From the NCBI RefSeq assembly GCF_004296405.1, contig NZ_PSRR01000055.1:1-33266 (forward strand): a DNA stretch of 33,266 bases, in the 5' to 3' direction. The translations under genes were made by a program, and so were the position numbers. This DNA is from Bradyrhizobium sp. Leo170 (GTDB lineage Bacteria > Pseudomonadota > Alphaproteobacteria > Rhizobiales > Xanthobacteraceae). The notes beneath the pieces were generated by a model, which saw only the letters and a list, made by a program, of their open reading frames with translations, did no database searches and was not told where the DNA came from. Below are positions 16,349 through 23,363 of the stretch, piece after piece. Each line of letters starts with the position of its first letter. Position 1 is the first letter of the stretch.

Positions 16349-17876
16349 TTTCTTTGACAAGCAAGCCGACCTCCGGCCGGAAGCGCCGGCGGTCATCTGC
16401 GAGGATAGGATCACGACCTATCGCGACCTCCAGGAGGATAGCCGGCGGATCGCCCAGGCGATGGATGCGACCGGCCTTGCGCCCGGCGCAAAGGTCGCCA
16501 GCTGGATTGCCAATGGTCCGTCGTTCTTCTCCGTGCAGCTCGGCATTCACCGTACGCCTCTTGTGTGGATGCCACTCAATCCCCGCGCCGTCGCATCTGA
16601 ATGCGCGGCGAACATGAAGGCATTCGGCGCCGAGTGGCTGTTCGTCGACAGGCAGTTCGGCGCGCATATCGAGTTCTTGCGCCAGCAGGTGCCAAGTCTC
16701 AAAGGCATCGTCGTCGTGAACGGCAAGGTCTCCGGCCACCAAACGCTCGACAAGTTCTGCGGGCCATTCCCCGCGGAATCGCGCGACGTCGATATCGGTC
16801 CTCTCGATACGGTGACGCTCATATCCACCGGCGGATCCACCGGTCGCCCAAAAGGCGTGATGCGCGCCAGCGCAAACTGGATGACTCTGATTGCCAACTA
16901 CCGGCTGAAACTGTTTGCCGGCACCCAGCCGGTTAATCTGGTCGTGACGCCGCTTTCGCATGTCGCAGGTGAAGTCGCCCACGCGGTGTTCGCCGAAGGC
17001 GGCGTAAACATCGTTTTGCCAAAGCCGACTCCGGACCTGATCCTCGAATCCATCGAGCGTCACAGGATCACAAGCCTGTTCGTTCCGCCGACGCTGCTTT
17101 ACATGATGCTGGCAAGGCATGTTCCTGGAAAGCATGACTTCGGATCATTACGCCATCTTATGTATGGCGCAGCTCCCATCTCCATCGAGAAGTTGCGCGA
17201 GGCCTGGTCGGTATTCGGTCCTGTGATGACCCAGCTCTACGGTCTGATGGAAGCCACCAGCACGGTGTCCATCATGGGGCCGGAAGAGCATGCCGACGCG
17301 CTGCACTCGGGTCGCTTTGGCAGCATCGGACGGGGCAGCCCACTTGTCATGATCGATGTGCAGAACGACGACGGGCAGCCTGTGCCACCCGGCGACAAAG
17401 GTGAAGTGGTGTGCCGCGGGCCCAATCTCTGCACAGGATATCAGTCCAACACCCAAGCAACCGAGGCAGCCTTCCGCAACGGCTGGTTCCACACGGGGGA
17501 CATCGGTTTCAAGGATGAGCAGGGCTATGTTCATCTTGTCGACCGCAGCAAGGACATCATCATCAGCGGCGGCTTCAACGTCTATCCGGGCGAGGTCGAG
17601 CAGGTCCTGTGGACCCATCCGGCGATCCAGGACTGCGCGGTCATCGGTATTCCGGATGAGAAATGGGGCGAGGCGGTCACTGCCGTGGTCGAGCTGAAGC
17701 CGGGAGCAAGTGTCGCGGAGAGGGAGCTGATTGCGCTGTGCAAGGATCAGCTTGGCAGCATCAGGACGCCAAAGAGCGTCGCGATATGGGATGCCCTGCC
17801 GCGAAGCAACGTCGGAAAGGTTCTCAAGAAGGATATCCGCGAGCATTACTGGAATGCCGCGCGTCGACTCATCTAA
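16335..17876 (+). CDS. AMP-forming acyl-CoA synthetase (class I adenylate-forming ligase)
   Basis: A 513-aa ligase that would activate a carboxylic acid with ATP and CoA. Motifs in order: phosphate loop STGGSTGRPKGVM (about 166-178), A5 YGLMEATSTV (about 302), TGDIGF (about 391), the hinge region DRSKDIIISGGFNVYPGE (about 403-420) and the catalytic lysine in SNVGKVLKKD (Lys495). The start at 16335 overlaps the nitroreductase gene by 14 nt; an in-frame TTG/CTG-type start at 16290 is less plausible. In the inferred pathway it would take the acid made by the nitrilase, or an acid imported by the second ABC system, to a CoA thioester. Chain length or ring preference cannot be read from sequence. 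Confidence 0.9.
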   Translation: MRLFDFFDKQADLRPEAPAVICEDRITTYRDLQEDSRRIAQAMDATGLAPGAKVASWIANGPSFFSVQLGIHRTPLVWMPLNPRAVASECAANMKAFGAEWLFVDRQFGAHIEFLRQQVPSLKGIVVVNGKVSGHQTLDKFCGPFPAESRDVDIGPLDTVTLISTGGSTGRPKGVMRASANWMTLIANYRLKLFAGTQPVNLVVTPLSHVAGEVAHAVFAEGGVNIVLPKPTPDLILESIERHRITSLFVPPTLLYMMLARHVPGKHDFGSLRHLMYGAAPISIEKLREAWSVFGPVMTQLYGLMEATSTVSIMGPEEHADALHSGRFGSIGRGSPLVMIDVQNDDGQPVPPGDKGEVVCRGPNLCTGYQSNTQATEAAFRNGWFHTGDIGFKDEQGYVHLVDRSKDIIISGGFNVYPGEVEQVLWTHPAIQDCAVIGIPDEKWGEAVTAVVELKPGASVAERELIALCKDQLGSIRTPKSVAIWDALPRSNVGKVLKKDIREHYWNAARRLI

Positions 17877-17897
17877 CGCAAACAGGAGCGCAACATC

Positions 17898-18290
17898 GTG
17901 AGTGATAGCATGAAGATCGAACAACAAAAGCAGGCCGTGAGTGAGGTGATCGCGAAATACCTGACCGCGGTAAAGACGTGGGACGAGAAAGCGTTTCGCG
18001 AGACCTTCCATCCGAAAGCGAACATCCAACACTACTACGTGAAGGGCGACGAGATCAAAACCATAACCCTCGACGAGTTCGTCGGATCGATCGACTCATT
18101 GCACACCAAATACGACAATGCCGAAGAAAAAGCGCGCGAGATCGAGATCAGCATCGTGGACTACCTTGCAAGCGTAAGAGTGGCTTTCAGCTTCGTCATG
18201 GGACCTCGAACCCTCGATGGTCAGGATCTCTTCAATCTCGCCTTCTGCAAGGGCGAATGGAAGATCATCCATAAGAGCTACTATCTCTGA
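17898..18290 (+). CDS. NTF2-like (SnoaL/DUF4440-type) small protein
   Basis: A 130-aa protein with the alpha+beta cone pattern of the NTF2 superfamily: N-terminal helix QAVSEVIAKYLTAVKTWDEK, then FRETFHPKANIQHYYV, and C-terminal strands FSFVMGP and FNLAFCKGEWKIIHKSYYL. Members act as small isomerases, dehydratases or lyases, or only as ligand-binding domains, so no reaction is assigned. The GTG at 17898 is preceded by GGAG at 17884-17887; an ATG four codons later (17910) is the alternative. It lies 21 nt after the ligase gene and 10 nt before the carbonic-anhydrase-like gene, so it belongs to the same operon and may act on the CoA ester or its precursor. Confidence 0.75.
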   Translation: MSDSMKIEQQKQAVSEVIAKYLTAVKTWDEKAFRETFHPKANIQHYYVKGDEIKTITLDEFVGSIDSLHTKYDNAEEKAREIEISIVDYLASVRVAFSFVMGPRTLDGQDLFNLAFCKGEWKIIHKSYYL

Positions 18291-18300
18291 AAGGACCATG

Positions 18301-18870
18301 ATGAACGTGAATCCTACACAGACAATCGCTTACCTCAGCTCTTCGATCTTCCGTCTGGGCGACGCGGAACCTGCAATAGATCCCTCCGCCTGGATCGCGC
18401 CGACGGCCGCGATCGTCGGTGACGTGCGGGTCGGTGCGGAAGCGGGCGTCTGGTTCCATTGTGTGTTGCGTGGTGACGCCAATTTCATCCAGATCGGGAA
18501 ACGAACCAATATCCAGGACGGTACGGTCGTGCATGTCGATCCTGGAGAGTTCTGCACGATCATCGGAGACGACGTCACCATCGGACATGCCTGCATCATT
18601 CATGGCTGTAGGCTTGAGGATCAGGCATTTGTTGGAATGGGGGCTGTGGTCATGAACGGCGCCGTCATCGCACGCGGCGGCGTCCTCGGGGCCGGCGCCC
18701 TGCTTACGAGCGGACAGAAGATCGGGCCCGGCGAGTTGTGGACCGGCGCCCCTGCCAAGCTCCGTCGTGTGTTGAGTGAGCAAGAGCGGGAAGAGTTCGT
18801 GGCGAATGCGGCTCATTATGTCGGCAACGCCGCGAGCTTCCGGAGCGCACTGGCGGGGATCTGTTCCTGA
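18301..18870 (+). CDS. Gamma-carbonic-anhydrase-like hexapeptide protein (PaaY/CaiE/YrdA group)
   Basis: A 189-aa left-handed beta-helix protein. VLRGDANFIQIGKRTNIQDG is the family signature. Three zinc ligands are present: His79 (TVVHVD), and His96 and His101 (IGHACIIHGC). This group includes gamma-carbonic anhydrases and the CoA-related PaaY and CaiE, which sit in phenylacetate and carnitine operons; PaaY is a thioesterase for dead-end CoA adducts. Its place after an acyl-CoA ligase therefore suggests a CoA housekeeping role, though this is an inference. ATGATG at 18298-18303 offers two starts; AAGGA at 18291-18295 favours 18301. It is the last gene of the operon. Confidence 0.85.
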   Translation: MNVNPTQTIAYLSSSIFRLGDAEPAIDPSAWIAPTAAIVGDVRVGAEAGVWFHCVLRGDANFIQIGKRTNIQDGTVVHVDPGEFCTIIGDDVTIGHACIIHGCRLEDQAFVGMGAVVMNGAVIARGGVLGAGALLTSGQKIGPGELWTGAPAKLRRVLSEQEREEFVANAAHYVGNAASFRSALAGICS

Positions 18871-18884
18871 TGGCAGATTGGCAT

Positions 18885-18901
18885 TCAAGCTAGGAGCTTG
18901 A
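18885..18901 (+). terminator. Possible terminator hairpin after the second importer operon
   Basis: A perfect 7-bp stem TCAAGCT-AGG-AGCTTGA begins 14 nt after the TGA of the carbonic-anhydrase-like gene. There is no T run after it, so it is a weak candidate for intrinsic termination, but its position at the end of an eight-gene operon is right. Confidence 0.35.
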
Positions 18902-19285
18902 CTGAAGCCTCTTGGTGGCACGGGTTGCGTCACGTTCGCGGACCTAGTTTACAGGATTCAGCCCGTGCTCCGGCTTTGGCGCGTTGATTCATTGGTTACG
19001 CTGTGGCCGAGGGACGCGCTCAGGGGAGTACGGGATGTGAGCATTCGCGAATACGAAGTAAGTACCGAGTCTTGCAGATCGATAGTCTGCGACCGCCTGG
19101 AAACTCCGCTGGATTGCTTGGTCCGGCACAACGCGCCACTTGCGTTTTGATCCCTCCCGCCAGGGATTAAACGGACCGATCCGCCGAAATCCCGAACCGG
19201 ACCGTGGCTCCGAAGCCAAGCCATCCGGCGTCACAGGCAACTCTCCACCAGTGAGCTCGCGGCGGGCGGGCACTGGTGGTACCAT
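18902..19285. other. Gene-free stretch between the operon end and the ParB/TrbI remnant
   Basis: No convincing coding sequence in either strand. A 6-bp hairpin ATCCCT-cccgcc-AGGGAT lies at 19150-19167; the text around it (TTGATCCCTCCCGCCA) faintly resembles the T-arm plus CCA end of a tRNA gene, but no complete tRNA can be folded here. The stretch borders conjugative-element debris and could be an old junction. Confidence 0.4.
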
Positions 19286-20116
19286 TTGTCCGAAGTCTCT
19301 CGTGACGGAGGCTCGACGCCGAGAAGTCGTTCACCGCGAGTCCCGGCCAGGCCGATTTCTACGTGGTGCAAACGCGCACGTCCGGCGCCAAGGATCGGTG
19401 AGGGCAGGCGGCTTGCACAGCTTCTGCGAGTGAAGCGGAAGGAGATCAAGAAGACCGAGCCGATCCGCTGCATCATCGACACTGCGAACGATCCGCACGA
19501 AATCAGCCTGGACGAGAACGTCACCCGGGAAAACATGTATCCCGCCGATCAGTTCGAGACCTTCAAGAAGCTGGCGGAAGAACCCGGCTTCGGCGCGGAG
19601 GAAATCGCCGCCCGCCTCGGCGTGACGGCGCATGTCGTGCGGCAACGCCTGGGGCTTGGCGCGGTCTCCCCGAAACTGATGCAGGTCTATCGCGATGGCG
19701 ATCTGACCCTTGAACAATTGATGGCCTTTGCCATCACTGATGATCATCCCCGGCAGGAGAGCGTCTATGAGCGGCTATCTTATAACCGCGATGCCAGCAC
19801 CATCCGCCGCCTGCTCACCGAAACGCATGTGGCCGCAACCGACCGCCGCGCGCGCTTTGTGGTGGAGGCCTACACGGAAGCGGGCGGCTCGATTCCGGGA
19901 GCGCTGATGACTGGGATCCGATCGGACCTGCCAGGCCAAATCACGGCGCAAATTACCGAGAACGTGTTTCATACTCCGACAGGACGACTTCTTTTTGTCC
20001 CGCAGGGAGCGCGACTAATAGGTACGTACGATAGCCAGGTCTCGTTCGGTCACCTCACGCAACGGTCGGGAGAGAACACGTGTTTGAGGACGTTGGCATT
20101 TGCCAGACCGATGTGA
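19286..20116 (+). pseudogene. ParB-family remnant fused to a TrbI fragment
   Basis: This 276-codon open frame is not one natural protein. Codons 1-37 match nothing I recognise. Codons about 38-200 are the middle of a plasmid/ICE-type ParB: ISLDENVTRENMYPADQFE, the helix-turn-helix EEIAARLGVTAHVVRQRLGL, then VSPKLMQVYRDGDLTLEQL and LSYNRDASTIRRLLTET. The N-terminal CTPase/nuclease part with its GGRR-type motif is missing. At about codon 201 (EAGGS) the frame passes directly into a TrbI piece, and the last 20 or so codons are unrelated. The frame stays open, so a hybrid protein could in principle be made, but it lacks the parts needed for partition or for conjugation. It most likely records deletion inside an integrative conjugative element. 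Confidence 0.8.
19889..20053 (+). pseudogene. trbI: trbI fragment (conjugal transfer, VirB10-like)
   Basis: Within the hybrid frame, codons about 202-255 read IPGALMTGIRSDLPGQ, ITENVFHTPTGR, LLFVPQGARLIGTYDSQVSFG. This is the start of the conserved C-terminal beta-barrel of TrbI/VirB10, the protein bridging inner and outer membrane in Trb-type mating-pair formation systems. Everything before and after it in the real protein is absent. The join with ParB falls at the short stretch EAGGSIP, where the two families are locally similar, which suggests recombination at microhomology. Confidence 0.75.
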
Positions 20117-20128
20117 TGAAAGGACGCC

Positions 20129-20402
20129 AATCGCTATGCAGAATACGAGTGCATCGTACTCAACGACAAGCGACTGACGTGGGCTCAATTCAATCGTGAG
20201 ATAAACCGGGGTCGCCCATGCTCTTTTCCGGAGGGGGATCGGAAAACGTAACAAAGTGGCATTCTTGATACCGAACCCTCTTGAGACGCTGATCATATTC
20301 CTCGGAGTGCTCAAAGCCGGCGCCTGCATCGTACCGATAGGGCTAGCACTGTCGGCCAAGCAGATGGCGGATCGAAGCACCCGCGGGATGCAGCGTGATT
20401 GA
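20129..20402 (+). pseudogene. Acyl-CoA synthetase N-terminal remnant
   Basis: Two frames spell the start of an AMP-forming ligase. The first (20129 to about 20205) reads NRYAEYECIVLNDKRLTWAQ FNREIN, the usual acceptance region after the first helix. The second (about 20250-20402) reads NKVAFLIPNPLETLIIFLGV and LKAGACIVPIGLALSAKQMA before a TGA. A frameshift with loss of about 10 codons lies between them, and the phosphate loop and all later motifs are missing. It is unrelated in position to the intact ligase at 16335 and is probably a leftover of a third catabolic gene set. Confidence 0.7.
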
Positions 20403-20772
20403 GGCTGCCGTCCAGAACGGCATTCCAGGGATTGAAGCGATCTGCGGCGGTGCGTGTTCTTGAGGCACGTGCCACGTTTTCGTAGACAATGATTGAATCG
20501 GCCGTTGTCCGCCGGCTGGCGAAGCAAAACTCGCCCTGCTCGATTGTCTGAATGGACGAAAAGCGTCGAGCCGATCGGATGTCAGATGCGCCTGCAAGAT
20601 GATTGCAGTGGTTTGATACTCCGACTGCCTGGTTAAATCGGCGGCCGGAAGGAGCTTGGTTAAGCGACGAAATCATCAGAAAATCTAAACGGTAAGTAAG
20701 ATATTTGAATTTCTTAGATCGCCGCCGCCGATGTACGATCGGGGTCTCGCCTCATAAAACAGGAACACTTCG
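20403..20772. other. Gene-free stretch upstream of the flavin reductase
   Basis: Open frames exist on both strands but none matches a family I know. From about 20670 the DNA becomes AT-rich, as expected of a promoter region, and holds a loose inverted repeat ATCTAA (20683-20688) and TTAGAT (20714-20719) with 25 nt between the arms, a possible LysR-type site for the flavin reductase gene. Confidence 0.4.
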
Positions 20773-21303
20773 GTGGCTGGATCAATGACATCGACACACG
20801 CGCACCCAAAGCATGTCGAGCCCGCATCATATCGGTCTGCGATGCGTTATCATGCCGGCGCAGTTACAATCTTGTCCGCGGGCGATCGAGGTGGTCGAAC
20901 TGGGCTCACGGCCACTTCGGTGTGCTCACTATCCGATGCGCCGCCGCGCCTGATTGCGTGTGTGAACCGTGCGGCGAGTGCCCACGCTTTGATTCGGCAG
21001 ACGTCGGCCTTTGCCGTAAACTTCTTGAACGCCGGCCAGGCTGAGCTTGCCAATATTTTCGCAGGTCGTCGCGGCATCGAACGCGACGACCGCTTCAATG
21101 ACGCCGATGGTTGGCTAACGCTAGTGACCGGGGCGCCAATTCTGAAAACTGCGCTCGTCGGTCTCGATTGCGAACTGGTCGATGAGCACGCTCACGAAAC
21201 TCACTCGATCTTCGTCGGCGCGGTCCGCTCTGTCCATCTGCACGAAGATGACGCGCCGCTAGTGTACTTTGGTGGTTCCTTCCGCGAACTCGCGCCGCTC
21301 TAA
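20773..21303 (+). CDS. Flavin reductase, small component of a two-component monooxygenase
   Basis: A 176-aa protein of the HpaC/flavin-reductase-like family, which uses NAD(P)H to make FMNH2 or FADH2 for a partner oxygenase. Characteristic stretches are YHAGAVTILSAGDRGGRTGL TATSVCSLSDAPP (split here to show the two strands), INRA-like CVNRAASAHALI, FAVNFLNAGQAELA and the C-terminal PLVYFGGSFREL. The GTG start at 20773 has AGGA at 20761-20764; an ATG four codons in (20785) is the alternative. The likely partner is the FMN monooxygenase at 24609, from which it is separated by a LysR gene on the other strand and two CoA-enzyme genes. Confidence 0.9.
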   Translation: MAGSMTSTHAHPKHVEPASYRSAMRYHAGAVTILSAGDRGGRTGLTATSVCSLSDAPPRLIACVNRAASAHALIRQTSAFAVNFLNAGQAELANIFAGRRGIERDDRFNDADGWLTLVTGAPILKTALVGLDCELVDEHAHETHSIFVGAVRSVHLHEDDAPLVYFGGSFRELAPL

Positions 21304-21330
21304 ACCAGCGAGACGTTCTGCGCGACCCGT

Positions 21331-22230
21331 TCAGGATTTCGCTTTGAGGAGACGATGAACAGTGGCCGCCAGCGCTCCAGCGGACGGCGAGAACGAGCGT
21401 CCCTTCAGGGAGACAATGCAGACCGTTCGCTCCAATGCTGGGTTCGTGATCGGCAGCGCCTGCATGTTTCTCTTCAGAGGGTGAGGCAAAGCGACCTTGG
21501 GCAGGATGCCGACACCCAGTCCCGCTGCGGCGAGCGCGCCAAGGGTGTGGCTATGCTCGACCTCGAATTTGATCGTCATATGGAGGCTGCGACCTGCCAA
21601 TGCACGCTCGAGCATCGATCGCAGCGCTGCCGACTTTGAGTTTAGCAGGATCGGGTAGGTCGACAGTTCGGCGAGATCGACCGTGTGACGCTTGCGGAAG
21701 GGGTAAGCGTGGGTTGCCAGTGCATAGATCGGGTCCGTGAATAGCGGTGTAAACTGAAATTCGGTCGTGCCGTCCATCGCTGGTCCTATGCCGAAGTCGG
21801 TCTCTCTCCGCCGCAGACAGTCGAGCATGTCTTCCGCCGCAAGCTCACGGAGCGTGATGCTGATACCCGGATAACTCGACTGGAATTTACTCAAGACCTG
21901 AGGAAGTATCGTCGCCGCGATCGTCGGAACGCAAGCCAATGACAGTGTTCCGCGTTGGATGTCGATGGCCTCGCGGATCTCGCGCAAGCCGTGCTCCCAC
22001 TCGCCGAGTGCGCGCTTCGCGTGCTCCAGAAGTTGAACGCCCTCGGCGGTCAATTCCACGTGCCGGGTTGTGCGATGAAGCAGGGCTACGCCGACCTGGT
22101 CCTCCAGCAGCTTGATTTGCATGCTCACCGCGGATTGTGATCAGTTGAGCTGCTCGGATGCTTGTCGGAAGCTCCTGTTCTCCGCTACCGCGATGAACAT
22201 GTGAAGAAGCTTGAAGTTTATCTGCGACAT
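21331..22230 (-). pseudogene. LysR-family regulator interrupted by one in-frame stop
   Basis: From the ATG at 22230 the minus strand encodes a typical LysR N-terminus (MSQINFKLLHMFIAVAENRS, then FRQASEQLN), followed by a TGA at 22143-22141, then SQSAVSMQIKLLEDQVG and the complete effector domain to 21331. Without the stop it would be a normal 299-aa protein. The stop lies in the recognition helix, at the position where family members usually have Arg, and CGA to TGA is a single transition, so this looks like a recent nonsense mutation. AGAGG stands 9 nt before the ATG. An internal ATG at 22128 could give a protein lacking most of the DNA-binding domain. It is divergent from the lyase gene and would have controlled this module. 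Confidence 0.88.
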
Positions 22231-22287
22231 CGACGACGGCCTCTTCGTGCAAGCGTGACCAATCGAAAAAGCTGAAGAGTAATTAAG

Positions 22288-22306
22288 ATAATCTCGTTAG
22301 AATTAT
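22288..22306. promoter_or_regulatory. Candidate LysR binding dyad (ATAAT-N9-ATTAT)
   Basis: In the 143-nt gap between the divergent LysR gene and the lyase gene, an AT-rich patch contains ATAAT (22288-22292) and ATTAT (22302-22306) as an inverted repeat. This is the shape of the T-N11-A box bound by LysR proteins. It is the only strong dyad in that gap. Confidence 0.45.
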
Positions 22307-22373
22307 AAGTCCGGCACGTCTAGCATGTTTGGGTTGGCTGCGGGAGTCGCCGCCCTAATATGAAAGGTGCCCG

Positions 22374-23363
22374 ATGTCGTTCACGACAACGAAGCCCCGA
22401 GCATGCCGTATTCAGCGGTCCGAACTCGCGGTTCCCGCTACTTCGACCCACTTCTTTGAGCGCGCTGCACGCAGTGCCGCCGACTTCATTTTTCTCGATC
22501 TGGAGGATGCGGTGGCTGCGGCGCGAAAGCCCGAGGCGCGCGAGATCGCGATTGACGCACTCAATCGTGTCGATTGGGGCGACAAGACGCTCGCAGTCCG
22601 GATCAACGGCCTCGACACTGAATGGGCCCATCGCGACATCATCGAGATCGTCGGTCGCTGTCCGCGTCTCGACCTAATCTTGGTGCCCAAGGTCGGCGCC
22701 GCGTTCGACGTACGCTTCGTCGATGCGCTGCTAACGGGACTGGAGCGAGAGCTATCCCGCAAAAGGCCGCTCGGGATCGAAATCCTGATCGAAACAACAC
22801 TCGGGCTAAGCAATGTCGAGGACATCGTGCAGGCATCGGATCGGCTTGAGGCTGTGATCTTCGGCATCGGCGATTATTCGATCGATCTTCGAACATGCGG
22901 AGAAATCATCGGTTCTTCTGATCCAAGGTATGTGGTCCTCACCGACCCGGACGAGCGCAAGGTGCGCAATAAGCATTGGAACGACCAATGGCACTTCGCT
23001 CTTGCGCGGATCGCCAACGCCTGCCGTGCCCATGGCGTGCGAGCGATCGACGGTCCCTTTGCCAATTTTGGTGACGAGGAGGGCTTTCGCGCGAGCGCGG
23101 AGCGTGCGGCCGCGCTTGGCTTCGAGGGGAAGTGGGCAATCCATCCATCGCAACTGGACATCGCAAACGCCGTGTTCTCGCCGAGCCCACGCGAAGTCGA
23201 ATGGGCGCATCAGATCGCGGCGAAGATCCAGTCCGCGAGTGCGGGCGGGGATGGGGCCTTCGGCCAGGGCGGCGTGCTGATCGATCTCGCGGTCCTGAAG
23301 CGGGCGCAGGCGATCATCGATCGCCAACAGGCAATTGCAGCGGCGAGCGGCAAGAATAGGTGA
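22374..23363 (+). CDS. CitE-family CoA-ester lyase (malyl/citramalyl-CoA lyase-like)
   Basis: A 329-aa TIM-barrel lyase that would cleave a 3-hydroxyacyl-CoA such as malyl-CoA or citramalyl-CoA to a 2-oxoacid and acetyl-CoA, or run in reverse. It shows FIFLDLEDAVAA (about 39-50), AVRINGLDTEW with Arg77, the Mg ligands Glu140 (LIETTLG) and Asp167 (FGIGDYSID), and the late barrel motif GKWAIHPSQLDIAN. The length matches stand-alone malyl-CoA lyases rather than the citrate lyase beta subunit. AAAGG at 22363-22367 supports the ATG at 22374. The stop overlaps the start of the CoA-transferase gene, so the two enzymes probably act in sequence: transfer of CoA to a hydroxyacid, then cleavage. Confidence 0.88.
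   Translation: MSFTTTKPRACRIQRSELAVPATSTHFFERAARSAADFIFLDLEDAVAAARKPEAREIAIDALNRVDWGDKTLAVRINGLDTEWAHRDIIEIVGRCPRLDLILVPKVGAAFDVRFVDALLTGLERELSRKRPLGIEILIETTLGLSNVEDIVQASDRLEAVIFGIGDYSIDLRTCGEIIGSSDPRYVVLTDPDERKVRNKHWNDQWHFALARIANACRAHGVRAIDGPFANFGDEEGFRASAERAAALGFEGKWAIHPSQLDIANAVFSPSPREVEWAHQIAAKIQSASAGGDGAFGQGGVLIDLAVLKRAQAIIDRQQAIAAASGKNR

Noticed and set aside
18902..19285. A tRNA gene next to the conjugative debris
   Set aside because: Only a T-arm-like string is visible; no acceptor, D or anticodon arms can be paired.
20311..20676. Minus-strand frame of 121 codons before the flavin reductase
   Set aside because: No recognisable family and it runs antisense over the ligase remnant; not enough support for a gene.
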